In this document: in pieces, positions 8,395-16,880 of the stretch
Layout of the letters: each line of letters starts with the position of its first letter
How positions within the stretch are numbered: the stretch's first letter is position 1
Assembly: GCF_002940665.1 (NCBI RefSeq)
Contig: NZ_MIGY01000001.1
Location: 1,116,001 to 1,180,000, forward strand
DNA from: Xanthomonas arboricola
Lineage (GTDB): Bacteria; Pseudomonadota; Gammaproteobacteria; Xanthomonadales; Xanthomonadaceae
DNA: 64,000 nt
Reading direction: 5' to 3'
Translations under genes and position numbers: made by a program
Notes under the pieces: generated by a model
What the model saw: only the letters and a program-made list of their open reading frames with translations
Database searches by the model: none
Told to the model about the DNA's origin: nothing

Positions 8395-9674
8395 TACGCG
8401 TCCTTGTCACTGAGCCGGTTGTGCAAGGTGCGTACGCTGATCCCCAACTCGCGCGCCGCCGCCTTCTTGTTGAAACGCGTGCGCGCCAATGCCGCTTCGA
8501 TCATGGCGTCCTCGGCCTGGCGCATGGTCCACCCTGCCGGAATCAGCAAGCCGTCTTCGTCGGCCTGCGGCACGGTGTGCACCACCTCCGGCGCGCTCAA
8601 CAGATCGCCGTCCGAGCGCAGGTACAGATAGCGGATGAACGAGCGCAGTTCGCGCACGTTGCCCGGCCAGGTGTGGTACGCCAGATAGCGCAACAACGAT
8701 TTGGTCGGCAGCTTGCGGGTGCCGTACTTGACGTTGAGCTCATCGATCACGCGTAAACCCAGCAGACGCGCATCGCCACGACGCTCGCGCAGCGGCGGTA
8801 CCTGGATCGGGTACTCGTTGAGCCGGTAGAACAGATCCTCGCGCAGCACGCCGTGCTCACGCTGCACACGCTGATGCGTTGCCGCAATCACGCGCGCATC
8901 CAACGGAATTTCCTCGCTGCCACCCACGCGCATGAAGCTGCGCGACTCGATCGCGCGCAGCAGATAGACCTGCAGCCGGGGCGGCATCTCGCCGATTTCA
9001 TCCAGGAACAGCGTGCCGTCGGCCGCCTGCTCCAGAAATCCGGCATACCGGCGATCGGCACCGGTGAAGCTGCCGCGCTCGTGGCCGAACAACTGACTGG
9101 CCAGCAGCTCTTCGGGAATGGCACCGCAGTTGACCGGCACAAAACGACCATGCCGGCCGGAGACCCGGTGGATCGCGCGCGCAACCAGGTCCTTGCCGGT
9201 GCCGGTTTCGCCGGTCACCAGCACATTCAGATCGGTCGGTGCCACGCGGACGATGTCCTTGCGCAACAGTACGATGCTGTCGCTGTTGCCGCTGATGCCC
9301 AGATTGCCTTGCTGGGCCTCACGAAGGCCGCCGAGCACGCGTTCCAGTCGTTCGGGCGCGAACGGCTTGGTGAGGAATTCGCTGACGCCGAACTGCTGCG
9401 CGCGGCCCTGGGTTTCATAGGCGTAATCGCCCGACACCACAACGATCTGCGGCGTGTGATCCGGGTCGAGCCGTTCGATGAGATCGAAGCCACTGCCGTC
9501 GGGCAGGCCAACGTCCACCACCAACAGGTCGGGGAAGTTGCTGTCCAGCCAATGGCTGGCTTCGCCAAGGGTATAGATCCCCTTGGCACGGAAGCCGCTA
9601 TCGGTGGCTAACTCAACCACCTGATCGCAGAACTCCACGTCGTCGTCGATGATGGCGCAGGAAAGACGGTCCAT
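8394..9674 (-). CDS. NtrC-family sigma-54-dependent response regulator
   Basis: 426 residues from ATG (MDRLSCAIIDDD); a TTG six codons upstream is possible. Receiver (~1-120) with DDD acidic pocket, phospho-Asp in VVDVGLPDG and Lys in FLTKPF. AAA+ domain (~140-370) with Walker A GETGTGKD, sigma-54 contact loop GSFTGA (a variant of GAFTGA) and Walker B LFLDEIGEMP. The C-terminal Fis-type helix-turn-helix reads KKAAARELGISVRTLHNRL. It should activate sigma-54 promoters when phosphorylated. It is coupled to the small DHp-like gene and lies beside a receiver and hybrid kinase, suggesting one pathway. Target genes cannot be told. Confidence 0.95.
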   Translation of the reverse strand: MDRLSCAIIDDDVEFCDQVVELATDSGFRAKGIYTLGEASHWLDSNFPDLLVVDVGLPDGSGFDLIERLDPDHTPQIVVVSGDYAYETQGRAQQFGVSEFLTKPFAPERLERVLGGLREAQQGNLGISGNSDSIVLLRKDIVRVAPTDLNVLVTGETGTGKDLVARAIHRVSGRHGRFVPVNCGAIPEELLASQLFGHERGSFTGADRRYAGFLEQAADGTLFLDEIGEMPPRLQVYLLRAIESRSFMRVGGSEEIPLDARVIAATHQRVQREHGVLREDLFYRLNEYPIQVPPLRERRGDARLLGLRVIDELNVKYGTRKLPTKSLLRYLAYHTWPGNVRELRSFIRYLYLRSDGDLLSAPEVVHTVPQADEDGLLIPAGWTMRQAEDAMIEAALARTRFNKKAAARELGISVRTLHNRLSDKDA

Positions 9675-10232
9675 GAGCGCTTCTGTCCGCAATGGCTAGT
9701 ACATGTTCAGTTGAGAATTGTGACGGCGACGCGAAAAACGCGCCCACACATCACCACGAGATGGCATATCGCGTTCACCGCTATGCGGCCGTATGGTGCT
9801 CGCTCCCCCAAGTCGAGCTCGCCGTAAAATTCTGGCAGAAGTACGCATCTCGGCGTTGGTTTCCGCCAGTGCCAAGCGTCATGGTCGGGGCCGGTAAGCG
9901 CTTCAAGTGTGACCACATGCCAAGAAGTGCAGGGTATGTGAGGGACGGTGGGCAGCCCGGGCATGGGGTGCCGTCGGACTGCGCTGGACGTATCAGCTCA
10001 CTTCCGATAGGAAGCGACAGCTTGGCCGCCCACTTGAGGTGACTTCGGTCAACCGCTTGACGCGTTGCGCAAGCCCAGCTGAAAGGCCACCGAATGCGTG
10101 GTGCCCACCCCCACACGCCAGCCATGAAACACATGTGCGTGGCGTTGGCCGGCCATCACCGTGGCAGCAAGGCGGGGTCTGTATGTGCTAGGCGCGCATC
10201 GCGAATGCCGCAATTGCAGCGCCAAACGCGAC
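9675..10232. other. Intergenic region, no supported gene
   Basis: About 560 bases between two leftward genes. Weak frames exist on both strands but have poor starts and unlikely compositions (many Trp, Cys and Pro). Base composition is slightly lower in GC than the flanks. Nothing else is recognised. Confidence 0.45.
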
Positions 10233-10418
10233 TCAGCGCTTCTCGGAGCCGTCTGGCCGTTCGTAATCGTGTTCGGGATCGGCCTTGTTCACATTGCTGT
10301 CCTCGTCAGGCATGTCGTGGGCTTTCCGCCCCGCCTCCTCGTTGCGCCGCTCCTGCGGCGTAAACGGCTTTTGCTGATCGTCGTCCGGGCCCCATGGCTT
10401 TTTCGGTTCGCTGCCCAT
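10233..10418 (-). CDS. Small hydrophilic conserved protein (61 aa)
   Basis: 61 residues, MGSEPKKPWGPDDDQQKPFT start, with AGGAG eight bases before the ATG. Very rich in Asp, Glu, Lys, Pro and Gln with no hydrophobic core, so it is probably disordered. It is divergent from the short-chain dehydrogenase. Other genes around it (DUF892, Mn-catalase, DUF4142) are stress-type, so a stress-related role is plausible, but none is shown. Confidence 0.7.
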   Translation of the reverse strand: MGSEPKKPWGPDDDQQKPFTPQERRNEEAGRKAHDMPDEDSNVNKADPEHDYERPDGSEKR

Positions 10419-10631
10419 TAGTCGTTCTCCTGCCTGTGGTCATGACCCACGCTAGGCCGGCATGCATTGCAGAGCAGTGAACGAAGCTGTGCGATGGCGT
10501 GAAGCACCCCTCGAATGCGCACGCAGCGCGTCGTCAACACACGCGCTGCCGACATCACCTAGCCCGCACGTTGACGTTTGCGGACGCACACTGCCACTCA
10601 TTGTGATGCGTCACACCGTCAGGAGAGCAAC

Positions 10632-11498
10632 ATGCCCGTACCCAACTACCCACGCCCGCCGTTCAAACCGCAGCAGCAGAGCTTTCCGGGGCGTACCGAA
10701 AAAATGGATCCGCGCCCGGACCACGGCGAAGACAGTTACGTCGGCCATGGGCAGCTTGCCGGCAAACGTGCGTTGATCACCGGTGGAGACAGCGGCATCG
10801 GCGCGGCGGTGGCGATCGCGTACGCCCGCGAGGGCGCCGACGTGGCGATTGCCTATCTCCCCGAGGAGCAGGAAGACGCCGCCAGGATCGGCGCATTGAT
10901 CGAAAAGGCAGGCGTCAAGGCATTGCTGGTGGGCTGCGATATCAGCGACCCTGCCCAGGCTGCAGCATTGATCGAAGAGGTCGACCGCAACTTCGGCGGC
11001 CTGGATATCCTGGTCAACAATGCCGCCTATCAGAAGTATTTTCAGCGCTTCGAAGACATCACCCTGGACGAATGGCGCAAGACGTTCGATACCAACGTGC
11101 ACGCCGTGTTCCACCTGGTGCAGTTGTCGGTGCCGCTGATGAGCGACGGCGGCTCCATCATCAATACTGCCTCGGTGCAATCCAAGAAACCGACGCCGAA
11201 CATCCTGCCGTATGCCGCCACCAAGGGCGCGCTGGCCAATCTGACGATCGGCCTGGCAGGCGTGTTGGCCGACAGGCACATCCGCGTCAACGCGGTGCTG
11301 CCAGGCCCGATCTGGACGCCGTTCATTCCTGCCGGCATGGATGAGGAGTCGGTGGAAAACTTCGGCGGTCAGACGCCGATGGGGCGCCCCGGGCAGCCGG
11401 TGGAACTGGCATCGGCGTATGTGATGCTGGCAGCCGACAATGCCAGCTACACCTCGGGCACGTTGCTGACCATTGCCGGCGGCGCGGCCACGCTGTAA
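10632..11498 (+). CDS. Short-chain dehydrogenase/reductase (YghA-like)
   Basis: 288 residues; ATG five bases after AGGAGAGCAAC. An N-terminal extension (~40 residues, Pro-rich, YPRPPFKPQQQ) precedes a classical SDR: cofactor motif TGGDSGIG, NNAA, and the catalytic pair in YAATK. The extension and GDSGIG motif match the YghA/general-stress SDR subgroup that reduces aldehydes or ketones with NAD(P)H. It is divergent from a small hydrophilic gene and lies within a group of stress-type genes. Substrate unknown. Confidence 0.93.
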   Translation: MPVPNYPRPPFKPQQQSFPGRTEKMDPRPDHGEDSYVGHGQLAGKRALITGGDSGIGAAVAIAYAREGADVAIAYLPEEQEDAARIGALIEKAGVKALLVGCDISDPAQAAALIEEVDRNFGGLDILVNNAAYQKYFQRFEDITLDEWRKTFDTNVHAVFHLVQLSVPLMSDGGSIINTASVQSKKPTPNILPYAATKGALANLTIGLAGVLADRHIRVNAVLPGPIWTPFIPAGMDEESVENFGGQTPMGRPGQPVELASAYVMLAADNASYTSGTLLTIAGGAATL

Positions 11499-11531
11499 CG
11501 CCACCCTACGCTGCGCTTGTGCGCAAAACCC

Positions 11532-11772
11532 GCCTCGATCCAGCGCCGTGCCGATGTGCAAACCGGATGCGTGCTGGTCGATGGCAACTGTATCCGCAGC
11601 GTCGGCCAGAACAGCCTGCGCGAAGAGATTGCGGTGGTCCCGCAGGAGACCGCATCGCATCGGTAACGCAGAAAGGCCGCGTGGTCGAAGACGGCACCTG
11701 GCACAGCTACGTGGACTCACGTGGTGTATCTGAAGGCCTGTGGCAGCGCCAGGCTGCCCGATTCGAATCGCT
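11532..11772 (+). pseudogene. Remnant of ABC exporter ATPase domain
   Basis: Two fragments in different frames. The first (11532 to the TAA near 11667) reads like the start of an exporter nucleotide-binding domain after Walker A: VLVDGNCIRSV, NSLREEIAVVPQET (the Q-loop region). The second, in another frame from 11651, reads like the extreme C-terminus of the same domain: GRVVEDGTW...GLWQRQAARFE (usual pattern GRIVEQGTH...LWxRQ). The signature motif, Walker B and the whole membrane part are gone. This is a decayed ABC transporter gene; no function is expected. Confidence 0.65.
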
Positions 11773-11964
11773 TACACCTGGCGCGCTGTGGCAACCGCCT
11801 GGCGATAGGATTGCCTGGCATCAGTCGATGCAGACGATGCGCGGCATACAGCACGTAGAGCGCACACGCCAATCATACCCATGACGGCAACAGGCAGCCG
11901 AAGCTGCCTGTCTGTCTGCTCGCACCACACCTCATCCAGCGTTCAATTGGCAGATTTCTGCCGA

Positions 11965-12609
11965 TCAATGCGACTTGGTCGACTTGGCACGCAGGGACTT
12001 GGCATGCTCCAAATGCTGGGCGATGGTTTCGTGGGCACGCTGCAATTCCTTGCCCAGATCGGTCGATCCCGGCTCGCTGGCCAGCTGTGCGTCCAGCAGC
12101 GCCAGCGCCTGCTCGTGGCTGGTTATGCTGGCCTGCAGGTACTGGGTTTCGAATTCCTTCCCGTTCAGGCCTTCCAGACGCTTGCGGGTGCCGTCAGCGC
12201 GGGTGGATGCAGCCCGCGCCAGGGTGCCGCTACGGTCCGGCGCAAAACGGCTGAGATCGGTCAGGGCCGCACTGTGCGCCTCGTCCATCTTGCGGGCAAA
12301 CTGTAGCGTCTCGCCCTCAAGTTCCTTCACGACCGCCAGTTGTGCAAGCGTGCGCTCCTGCTCGTTGAACACGGCCAAGGCACCAAGTGCCTGCTTGCGA
12401 TCGCCGGAGATTGCCGCAACGTTACCGAGCGGATCGCCATGCGGTGGCGTGCTGCCCGCATTTCCCGGCGCGCTCAGTGTCTGCTGCTGAATGTCGCGGT
12501 CGTTGCTCTTCGGGCTGGCTGCCTCACCGGCGTCGCTCTGACGACGCTGCCACGCCCGGTAAGCCACGTAGCCCACCGCACCGGCGGTTACCATCTTCAA
12601 AATTCCCAT
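11965..12609 (-). CDS. DUF4142-type ferritin-like protein with N-terminal membrane segment
   Basis: 214 residues from the ATG at MGILKMVTAGAVGYVAY, preceded by AGGAG at six bases; the upstream in-frame start is rejected. A short hydrophobic N-terminus (TAGAVGYVAYRAWQ) may anchor the protein. Residues ~80-210 are helical with regularly placed acidic and His residues (FNEQERTLAQL, MDEAHSAAL, ASITSHEQAL, HLEHAK), the pattern of DUF4142, a ferritin-like helical bundle often found with stress genes. It is divergent from the zinc alcohol dehydrogenase gene. Confidence 0.8.
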   Translation of the reverse strand: MGILKMVTAGAVGYVAYRAWQRRQSDAGEAASPKSNDRDIQQQTLSAPGNAGSTPPHGDPLGNVAAISGDRKQALGALAVFNEQERTLAQLAVVKELEGETLQFARKMDEAHSAALTDLSRFAPDRSGTLARAASTRADGTRKRLEGLNGKEFETQYLQASITSHEQALALLDAQLASEPGSTDLGKELQRAHETIAQHLEHAKSLRAKSTKSH

Positions 12610-12869
12610 TGCTGTCTCCTGGTTGATCGCATCACGCACGATCGTTGATTGTCGGGTCGCATGGTCGCCATAGGCATGACCTGCGAGCGATTCAGCGCGT
12701 CATCCGAGAGTGCGAGTGCGTTGGTTATCCAGACGTGACACGCGCATCAACGCCGCGTCGCCAATCGAACGCGTCCACACGGTGCGCACGTGCCGTGCTG
12801 ATCGATTTAACGGCGCTCCACCAACACTACGCAGCGTTGCCGCGTACCGACGGCTTTCCGGAGACACCT

Positions 12870-14051
12870 ATGCTTGCCCTCAACTACCACGGCTCACGCG
12901 ATGTCCGGGTCGAAACCGTGTCGGACCCGATCCTGGTCGAACGCGACGATCTCATCCTGCGCGTGACGGCCACTGCCATCTGCGGCTCGGATCTGCATCT
13001 GTACCGCGGCAAGATTCCCGATCTGCGGCACGGCGATATTCTCGGCCATGAGTTCATGGGCATTGTCGAAGACGTCGGCCCCGACGTGACTGCGGTCAAG
13101 CCGGGCGACCGTGTCGTGATCCCGTTCGTGGTGGCCTGCGGGCGCTGCTTCCATTGCATGCTGCAGGAGTTCTCCGCCTGCGAGACGACCAATACCGGCA
13201 AGGGTGCAGCCCTCAATCACAAGGACATGCGACCGCCGGCGGCGCTGTTCGGCTTCAGTCATCTATACGGCGGTTTGTCCGGCGGTCAGGCCGAATACGT
13301 GCGCGTACCCGAATACGTGCGCGTACCCAAGGCCAATGTCGGGCCGTTGGTGGTTCCTGACGCACTGCACGACGAGCAGGTGCTGTTCCTGTCCGACATT
13401 CTCCCGACCGGCTATCAGGCCGTCATCGATGCCGGAGTCAAGCAGGGCTCGACAGTGGCGATCTTCGGTGCCGGCCCAGTAGGCCTGATGGCGGCGGCAT
13501 GCTGTCGCATGCTGGGCGCCGAGCGCATCTTCATGGTCGACCGGCACGCGTATCGGCTGGACTTCGCTTCCAGGGCCTACGGCGTCATTCCGATCAACTT
13601 CGATGAGGTCGACGACCCCGCCGATGTCATCGTGTCGCAAACCGATGGCCGCGGCGTGGACGCCAGCATCGAAGCAGTGGGTTTCGAGGCCGAAGGCAGC
13701 ACCATCGAAACCGCACTGACCAACTTGAAGCTGGAGGGCAGCAGCGGTGTCGCAATCCGCCAGTGCATTGCGGCAACGCGTCGCTGCGGTGTGGTCAGCG
13801 TGCCGGGCGTGTATGCCGGCTTCATCCACGCGTTCATGTTCGGCGATGCCTTCGACAAGGGATTGAGCTTCAAGATGGGACAGACCCATGTGCAGAAGCA
13901 CATGCCGCATCTGCTGGAATGCATCGGCAATGGCGACCTCAAGCCCAGCGCGATCATCTCGCATCGCATGCCGCTGGCCGATGCGGCGCGCGGCTATGAG
14001 CTGTTCGACAAGAAGCAGGACGATTGCCGCAAGGTGGTGTTGACGCCGTAA
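12870..14051 (+). CDS. Zinc-dependent alcohol/formaldehyde dehydrogenase-like protein
   Basis: 393 residues; GGAG lies nine bases before the ATG ([15 protein letters not shown]). Catalytic zinc ligands are visible in AICGSDLH and GHEFMG, the structural zinc cluster as Cys-x2-Cys-x2-Cys-x7-Cys ([15 protein letters not shown]), and the nucleotide fold as [11 protein letters not shown]. The family is the glutathione-independent formaldehyde dehydrogenase-like branch of medium-chain dehydrogenases, oxidising an alcohol or aldehyde adduct with NAD. An 18-base tandem duplication inserts six extra residues (EYVRVP twice) before the AKANVGP region. A strong hairpin terminator follows. Confidence 0.93.
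   Translation: MLALNYHGSRDVRVETVSDPILVERDDLILRVTATAICGSDLHLYRGKIPDLRHGDILGHEFMGIVEDVGPDVTAVKPGDRVVIPFVVACGRCFHCMLQEFSACETTNTGKGAALNHKDMRPPAALFGFSHLYGGLSGGQAEYVRVPEYVRVPKANVGPLVVPDALHDEQVLFLSDILPTGYQAVIDAGVKQGSTVAIFGAGPVGLMAAACCRMLGAERIFMVDRHAYRLDFASRAYGVIPINFDEVDDPADVIVSQTDGRGVDASIEAVGFEAEGSTIETALTNLKLEGSSGVAIRQCIAATRRCGVVSVPGVYAGFIHAFMFGDAFDKGLSFKMGQTHVQKHMPHLLECIGNGDLKPSAIISHRMPLADAARGYELFDKKQDDCRKVVLTP
13294..13329 (+). repeat. 18-bp tandem duplication inside the dehydrogenase gene
   Basis: Two perfect adjacent 18-base copies (13294-13311 and 13312-13329) encode EYVRVP twice in frame. The rest of the gene is normal for its family, so this looks like a recent slippage event. Confidence 0.95.
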
Positions 14052-14073
14052 CAGCCGGCAACGCTGCAAATGC

Positions 14074-14102
14074 AAACGGCGCGGTCGATGACCGCGCCGT
14101 TT
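14074..14102. terminator. Hairpin terminator between convergent genes
   Basis: A perfect 12-bp inverted repeat (AAACGGCGCGGT, loop CGATG) lies between the convergent dehydrogenase and 55-aa genes. It starts with A and ends with T residues, so it can act in both directions. Confidence 0.8.
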
Positions 14103-14126
14103 GCGTTGCTGGCTCGTATGGCCTGG

Positions 14127-14330
<204 letters not shown>

Positions 14331-14599
14331 CTAAGGCGGGCTGCCGACGGCACAGGTGAAAGACGTCTTCGCATCGGCACGACAAAGGCAACCGTTTATG
14401 GAAACGTCTAATGCATCCGCACGATGCGGCGAGTTGCGCGCGATGTCGCATACGATCAGTTGACGCACCGCACGGCAACGGCCACCACGCGGTGGTCGGG
14501 AGTTCTGCGCGCCGCGATCCAGCCTGTTGCAGCCACGGCGGGGACCGGTTCACACCCCGGCATGCCCAAGGTGTATGGTGCAAGGGCGGCCGGACTCCG

Positions 14600-14932
14600 G
14601 TGTCGCCTTCACTCTATCTGGCCTTCTCCATCAAGAATCTCTGCGAACGCTGCGACGCCGTCTGTTGCCGGCTCACCGTCATGGTCGATCCATCCGACCG
14701 CATCCCCAACCACTTGACCAGCGTGACACCGCAAGGTTGGCACGTGATGGCGCGTGACGAGGAAGGCTGGTGCGTGGCCATCGACGCCGCGCGCATGTGT
14801 TGTTCGATCTACGACACGCGCCCGGCGATCTGCCGGCGTTTCGTCATGTCCGGGCCGTATTGCCGCGACGTGCGTGCCACCTACGACGACCAACGCCGGC
14901 GGGGCATTCCCTTGACGCTGTACAACGCATGA
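14600..14932 (+). CDS. YkgJ-type cysteine-cluster protein
   Basis: About 110 residues if GTG at VSPSLYLAFSIKNL is the start; no good ribosome-binding site is visible and longer versions are possible. Eight or more Cys are arranged as CERCDAVCC, CVAIDAARMCCSIYDTRPAICRRF and YCRD, the pattern of the YkgJ family, which is thought to bind an Fe-S cluster or zinc. It lies just before a small hydrophilic gene, ten bases apart, so the two are probably one transcript. Biochemical role unknown. Confidence 0.78.
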   Translation: MSPSLYLAFSIKNLCERCDAVCCRLTVMVDPSDRIPNHLTSVTPQGWHVMARDEEGWCVAIDAARMCCSIYDTRPAICRRFVMSGPYCRDVRATYDDQRRRGIPLTLYNA

Positions 14933-14942
14933 GGATTTCGCC

Positions 14943-15206
14943 ATGAACAACTCCCGCCGTCAGTCGATGACCGTCAGCAATCAGCCGGGCAAGCCGCGTT
15001 TGTCCGAGCAGCGTCTGGCTGCCGATCTGGAGGCGTTCCAGCAATCCGGCGGCGCGATCGAGCGTCTGGGCGACACCCCGCTGCGTCGCGACAAGAAGCG
15101 CGGCGAGCCCGAGGCCGCCCCTGCCAAGGCAGTCAAACCTGCCGCCAAGACAACCGACGCGTCCGAAGCAGAGACAGCGACACCCGCAACGACCGACGTC
15201 GAATAA
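14943..15206 (+). CDS. Conserved hypothetical protein (87 aa)
   Basis: 87 residues, MNNSRRQSMTVSNQPGKPRL start with GAGG upstream. The middle (LAADLEAFQQSGGAIERLGDTPLRR) reads as helix-turn, similar to small uncharacterised proteins that carry an IERLG(D/N)TPL motif; the tail is an Ala/Pro/Lys/Thr-rich disordered stretch. It directly follows the YkgJ-type gene. Confidence 0.72.
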   Translation: MNNSRRQSMTVSNQPGKPRLSEQRLAADLEAFQQSGGAIERLGDTPLRRDKKRGEPEAAPAKAVKPAAKTTDASEAETATPATTDVE

Positions 15207-15387
15207 GCCGCGCATCGCAGTGGCAGCACGCCTGCGGTGTGGCTGTCGCGACTGAAGTTGGTTGATCGGTTGCGCGCTGCGTGCAGACACCGCCGCCGGC
15301 TAAAAGCACGGCGCCGGCCATCATCACCTTCGACAATGGCGGCGCACGGTGCGTAGACCGCGTTGCCAGTCATCAGGCAGTGGTGAG

Positions 15388-15600
15388 TTACAGCAGCTGC
15401 GCGTGCTTGGTCGCGCCAAGTCCCTGCGCCAGGGAAGCCATTTCGTTGGCCAGTGTGATCAGGTCGCCGCCGGCTTGCGCGGCGAGGGTCATGATGCGTT
15501 GATACGCGTCCCAGAAGTCCGGCCCACTGCCATAGGCATCGTGGAACCCTTGCAACTCCAGGACCATGAGATCGGACACCTGCATATCGCAGCGATCCAT
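15388..15600 (-). CDS. Small conserved hypothetical protein (70 aa)
   Basis: 70 residues from ATG (MDRCDMQVSDLMVLELQGFH), with GAGGTGA upstream. Predicted all-helical with hydrophobic heptads (AYQRIMTLAAQAGGDLITLANEMASLAQGLG). No signal peptide or recognised family. The 180 bases to its right-hand convergent neighbour and 265 bases to the LysR gene hold no supported gene. Confidence 0.6.
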   Translation of the reverse strand: MDRCDMQVSDLMVLELQGFHDAYGSGPDFWDAYQRIMTLAAQAGGDLITLANEMASLAQGLGATKHAQLL

Positions 15601-15865
15601 TGCGGTCACCTCGTTGGGGGAGTCGTCCCCGGACGGCAGACTACACGCGTTCACCTTACAAAACAGGGTCGGCCGTAAGACAGTGCAGTCGTAGCTGAAT
15701 TGGTCAGAGAGAACGCGCAGACCGGCGTGATGGCGCTGGATCGCGCCCGCTATTGCGTGCTGGCGTGTGCGCCAACCCGAACCTGGCGCTGCATCGCGCC
15801 AAGTCGATGCACGCCGTGCGCAACCGCTGCCGCGATCACGCACGGCACCGCGCCAGGCGCCGCAC

Positions 15866-16777
15866 TCACGCCGCATCCTGCAAGCCCTGCTGCAGGCATT
15901 CCAGCAACCGGCTCAGCTTGGGCAGCAACTGGCGCGCGCGCATCCACACCAGATGCAGCGGCAGGCCTTCGGTGTCGCACTGCGGCAGTACCGCGACCAG
16001 GCTGCCGCGTTGCAGATGCCGATCGATCAGCCAGGTCGGCAGCTGTGCGATGCCCAGCCCGGCCACCACCGCATCCACCTGCGCCTCGGCATTGCCGAAC
16101 ACCACCCGCGCGTCCACCGCACGCTGTTCCACCGGCCCTGCGCCATGCCGCAGCAGCCACGGGCTACTGCTGCCATCGGCCTTGCCATAGAGCACTGCAT
16201 CGTGCGCCAGCAATGCAGCGATGCTGTCGGGCGTGCCGCGCTGCGCCAGGTACTGCGGAGCGGCGCAGAACACGCGTTTTTCATGGCCCAGATAGCGATG
16301 CCCCAGGCTGCCATGCCAGTGATCGGGCCCGCCGATGCGCACCGCGATATCGATGCCTTCTTCGGCCATGTCGACGAAGCGATCGGTAAACGAAATGACC
16401 GGTTGCAGGCCGGGATAACGCTGGAAGAACGGCAGCAGCACCGGCAACACCTTGTGCCGGCCAAAGCTCACCGGCAGGTCTAGCCGCAGCCGGCCGGTGG
16501 GCGCCTGGCCTTCGGCACGCAGCACGTGTTCGGCCTCCTCCAGCTCGTCGAGCACCTTGACGCAGACCCGGTAGAACGCCGCGCCGGCGTCGGTGAGCGC
16601 CAGCCGCCGGGTGGTGCGTGCGAACAGGCGCACGCCCAGGCGCGTCTCCAGGCGCGCAATGGCCTTGCCCACTGCCGAGCTGGTCAGGTTGAGCCGCTCG
16701 GCGGCAGCCGTAAAGCTGCCGGCATCGGCAGCGCTGACGAAGATATCGATGCCTTTGACGCGTTCGGATGGATGCAT
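15866..16777 (-). CDS. LysR-family transcriptional regulator
   Basis: 303 residues from ATG (MHPSERVKGIDIFVSAADAG). N-terminal winged helix-turn-helix (SFTAAAERLNLTSSAVGKAIARLETRLGVRLF), then a periplasmic-binding-like effector domain (GRLRLDLPVSFGRHKVLPVL). It resembles the subgroup that controls divergently encoded efflux or drug transporters. The MFS gene starts 104 bases away on the other strand, so it most likely regulates that gene and itself from the shared intergenic region. Confidence 0.93.
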   Translation of the reverse strand: MHPSERVKGIDIFVSAADAGSFTAAAERLNLTSSAVGKAIARLETRLGVRLFARTTRRLALTDAGAAFYRVCVKVLDELEEAEHVLRAEGQAPTGRLRLDLPVSFGRHKVLPVLLPFFQRYPGLQPVISFTDRFVDMAEEGIDIAVRIGGPDHWHGSLGHRYLGHEKRVFCAAPQYLAQRGTPDSIAALLAHDAVLYGKADGSSSPWLLRHGAGPVEQRAVDARVVFGNAEAQVDAVVAGLGIAQLPTWLIDRHLQRGSLVAVLPQCDTEGLPLHLVWMRARQLLPKLSRLLECLQQGLQDAA

Positions 16778-16880
16778 GGCGGCGTATTCAGGAAATGAAG
16801 TCCGCAATATACGGAAAATACTCCCGATATACGATCTGATTTCTTTCCTATGATGGCCAGCCCACACTGCGGCGCATGCC
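16778..16880. promoter_or_regulatory. LysR/MFS divergent control region
   Basis: Contains AT-rich direct repeats of the half-site ATATACG (around 16809 and 16832), one of them inside a near-palindrome CCGCAATATACGG. This is the likely operator of the LysR regulator. Confidence 0.55.

Noticed and set aside
15133-15336. Leftward frame with a lipobox-like LLAGGGVC
   Set aside because: Overlaps a better rightward gene, needs a TTG start and has a basic, Arg-rich tail unlike a lipoprotein.
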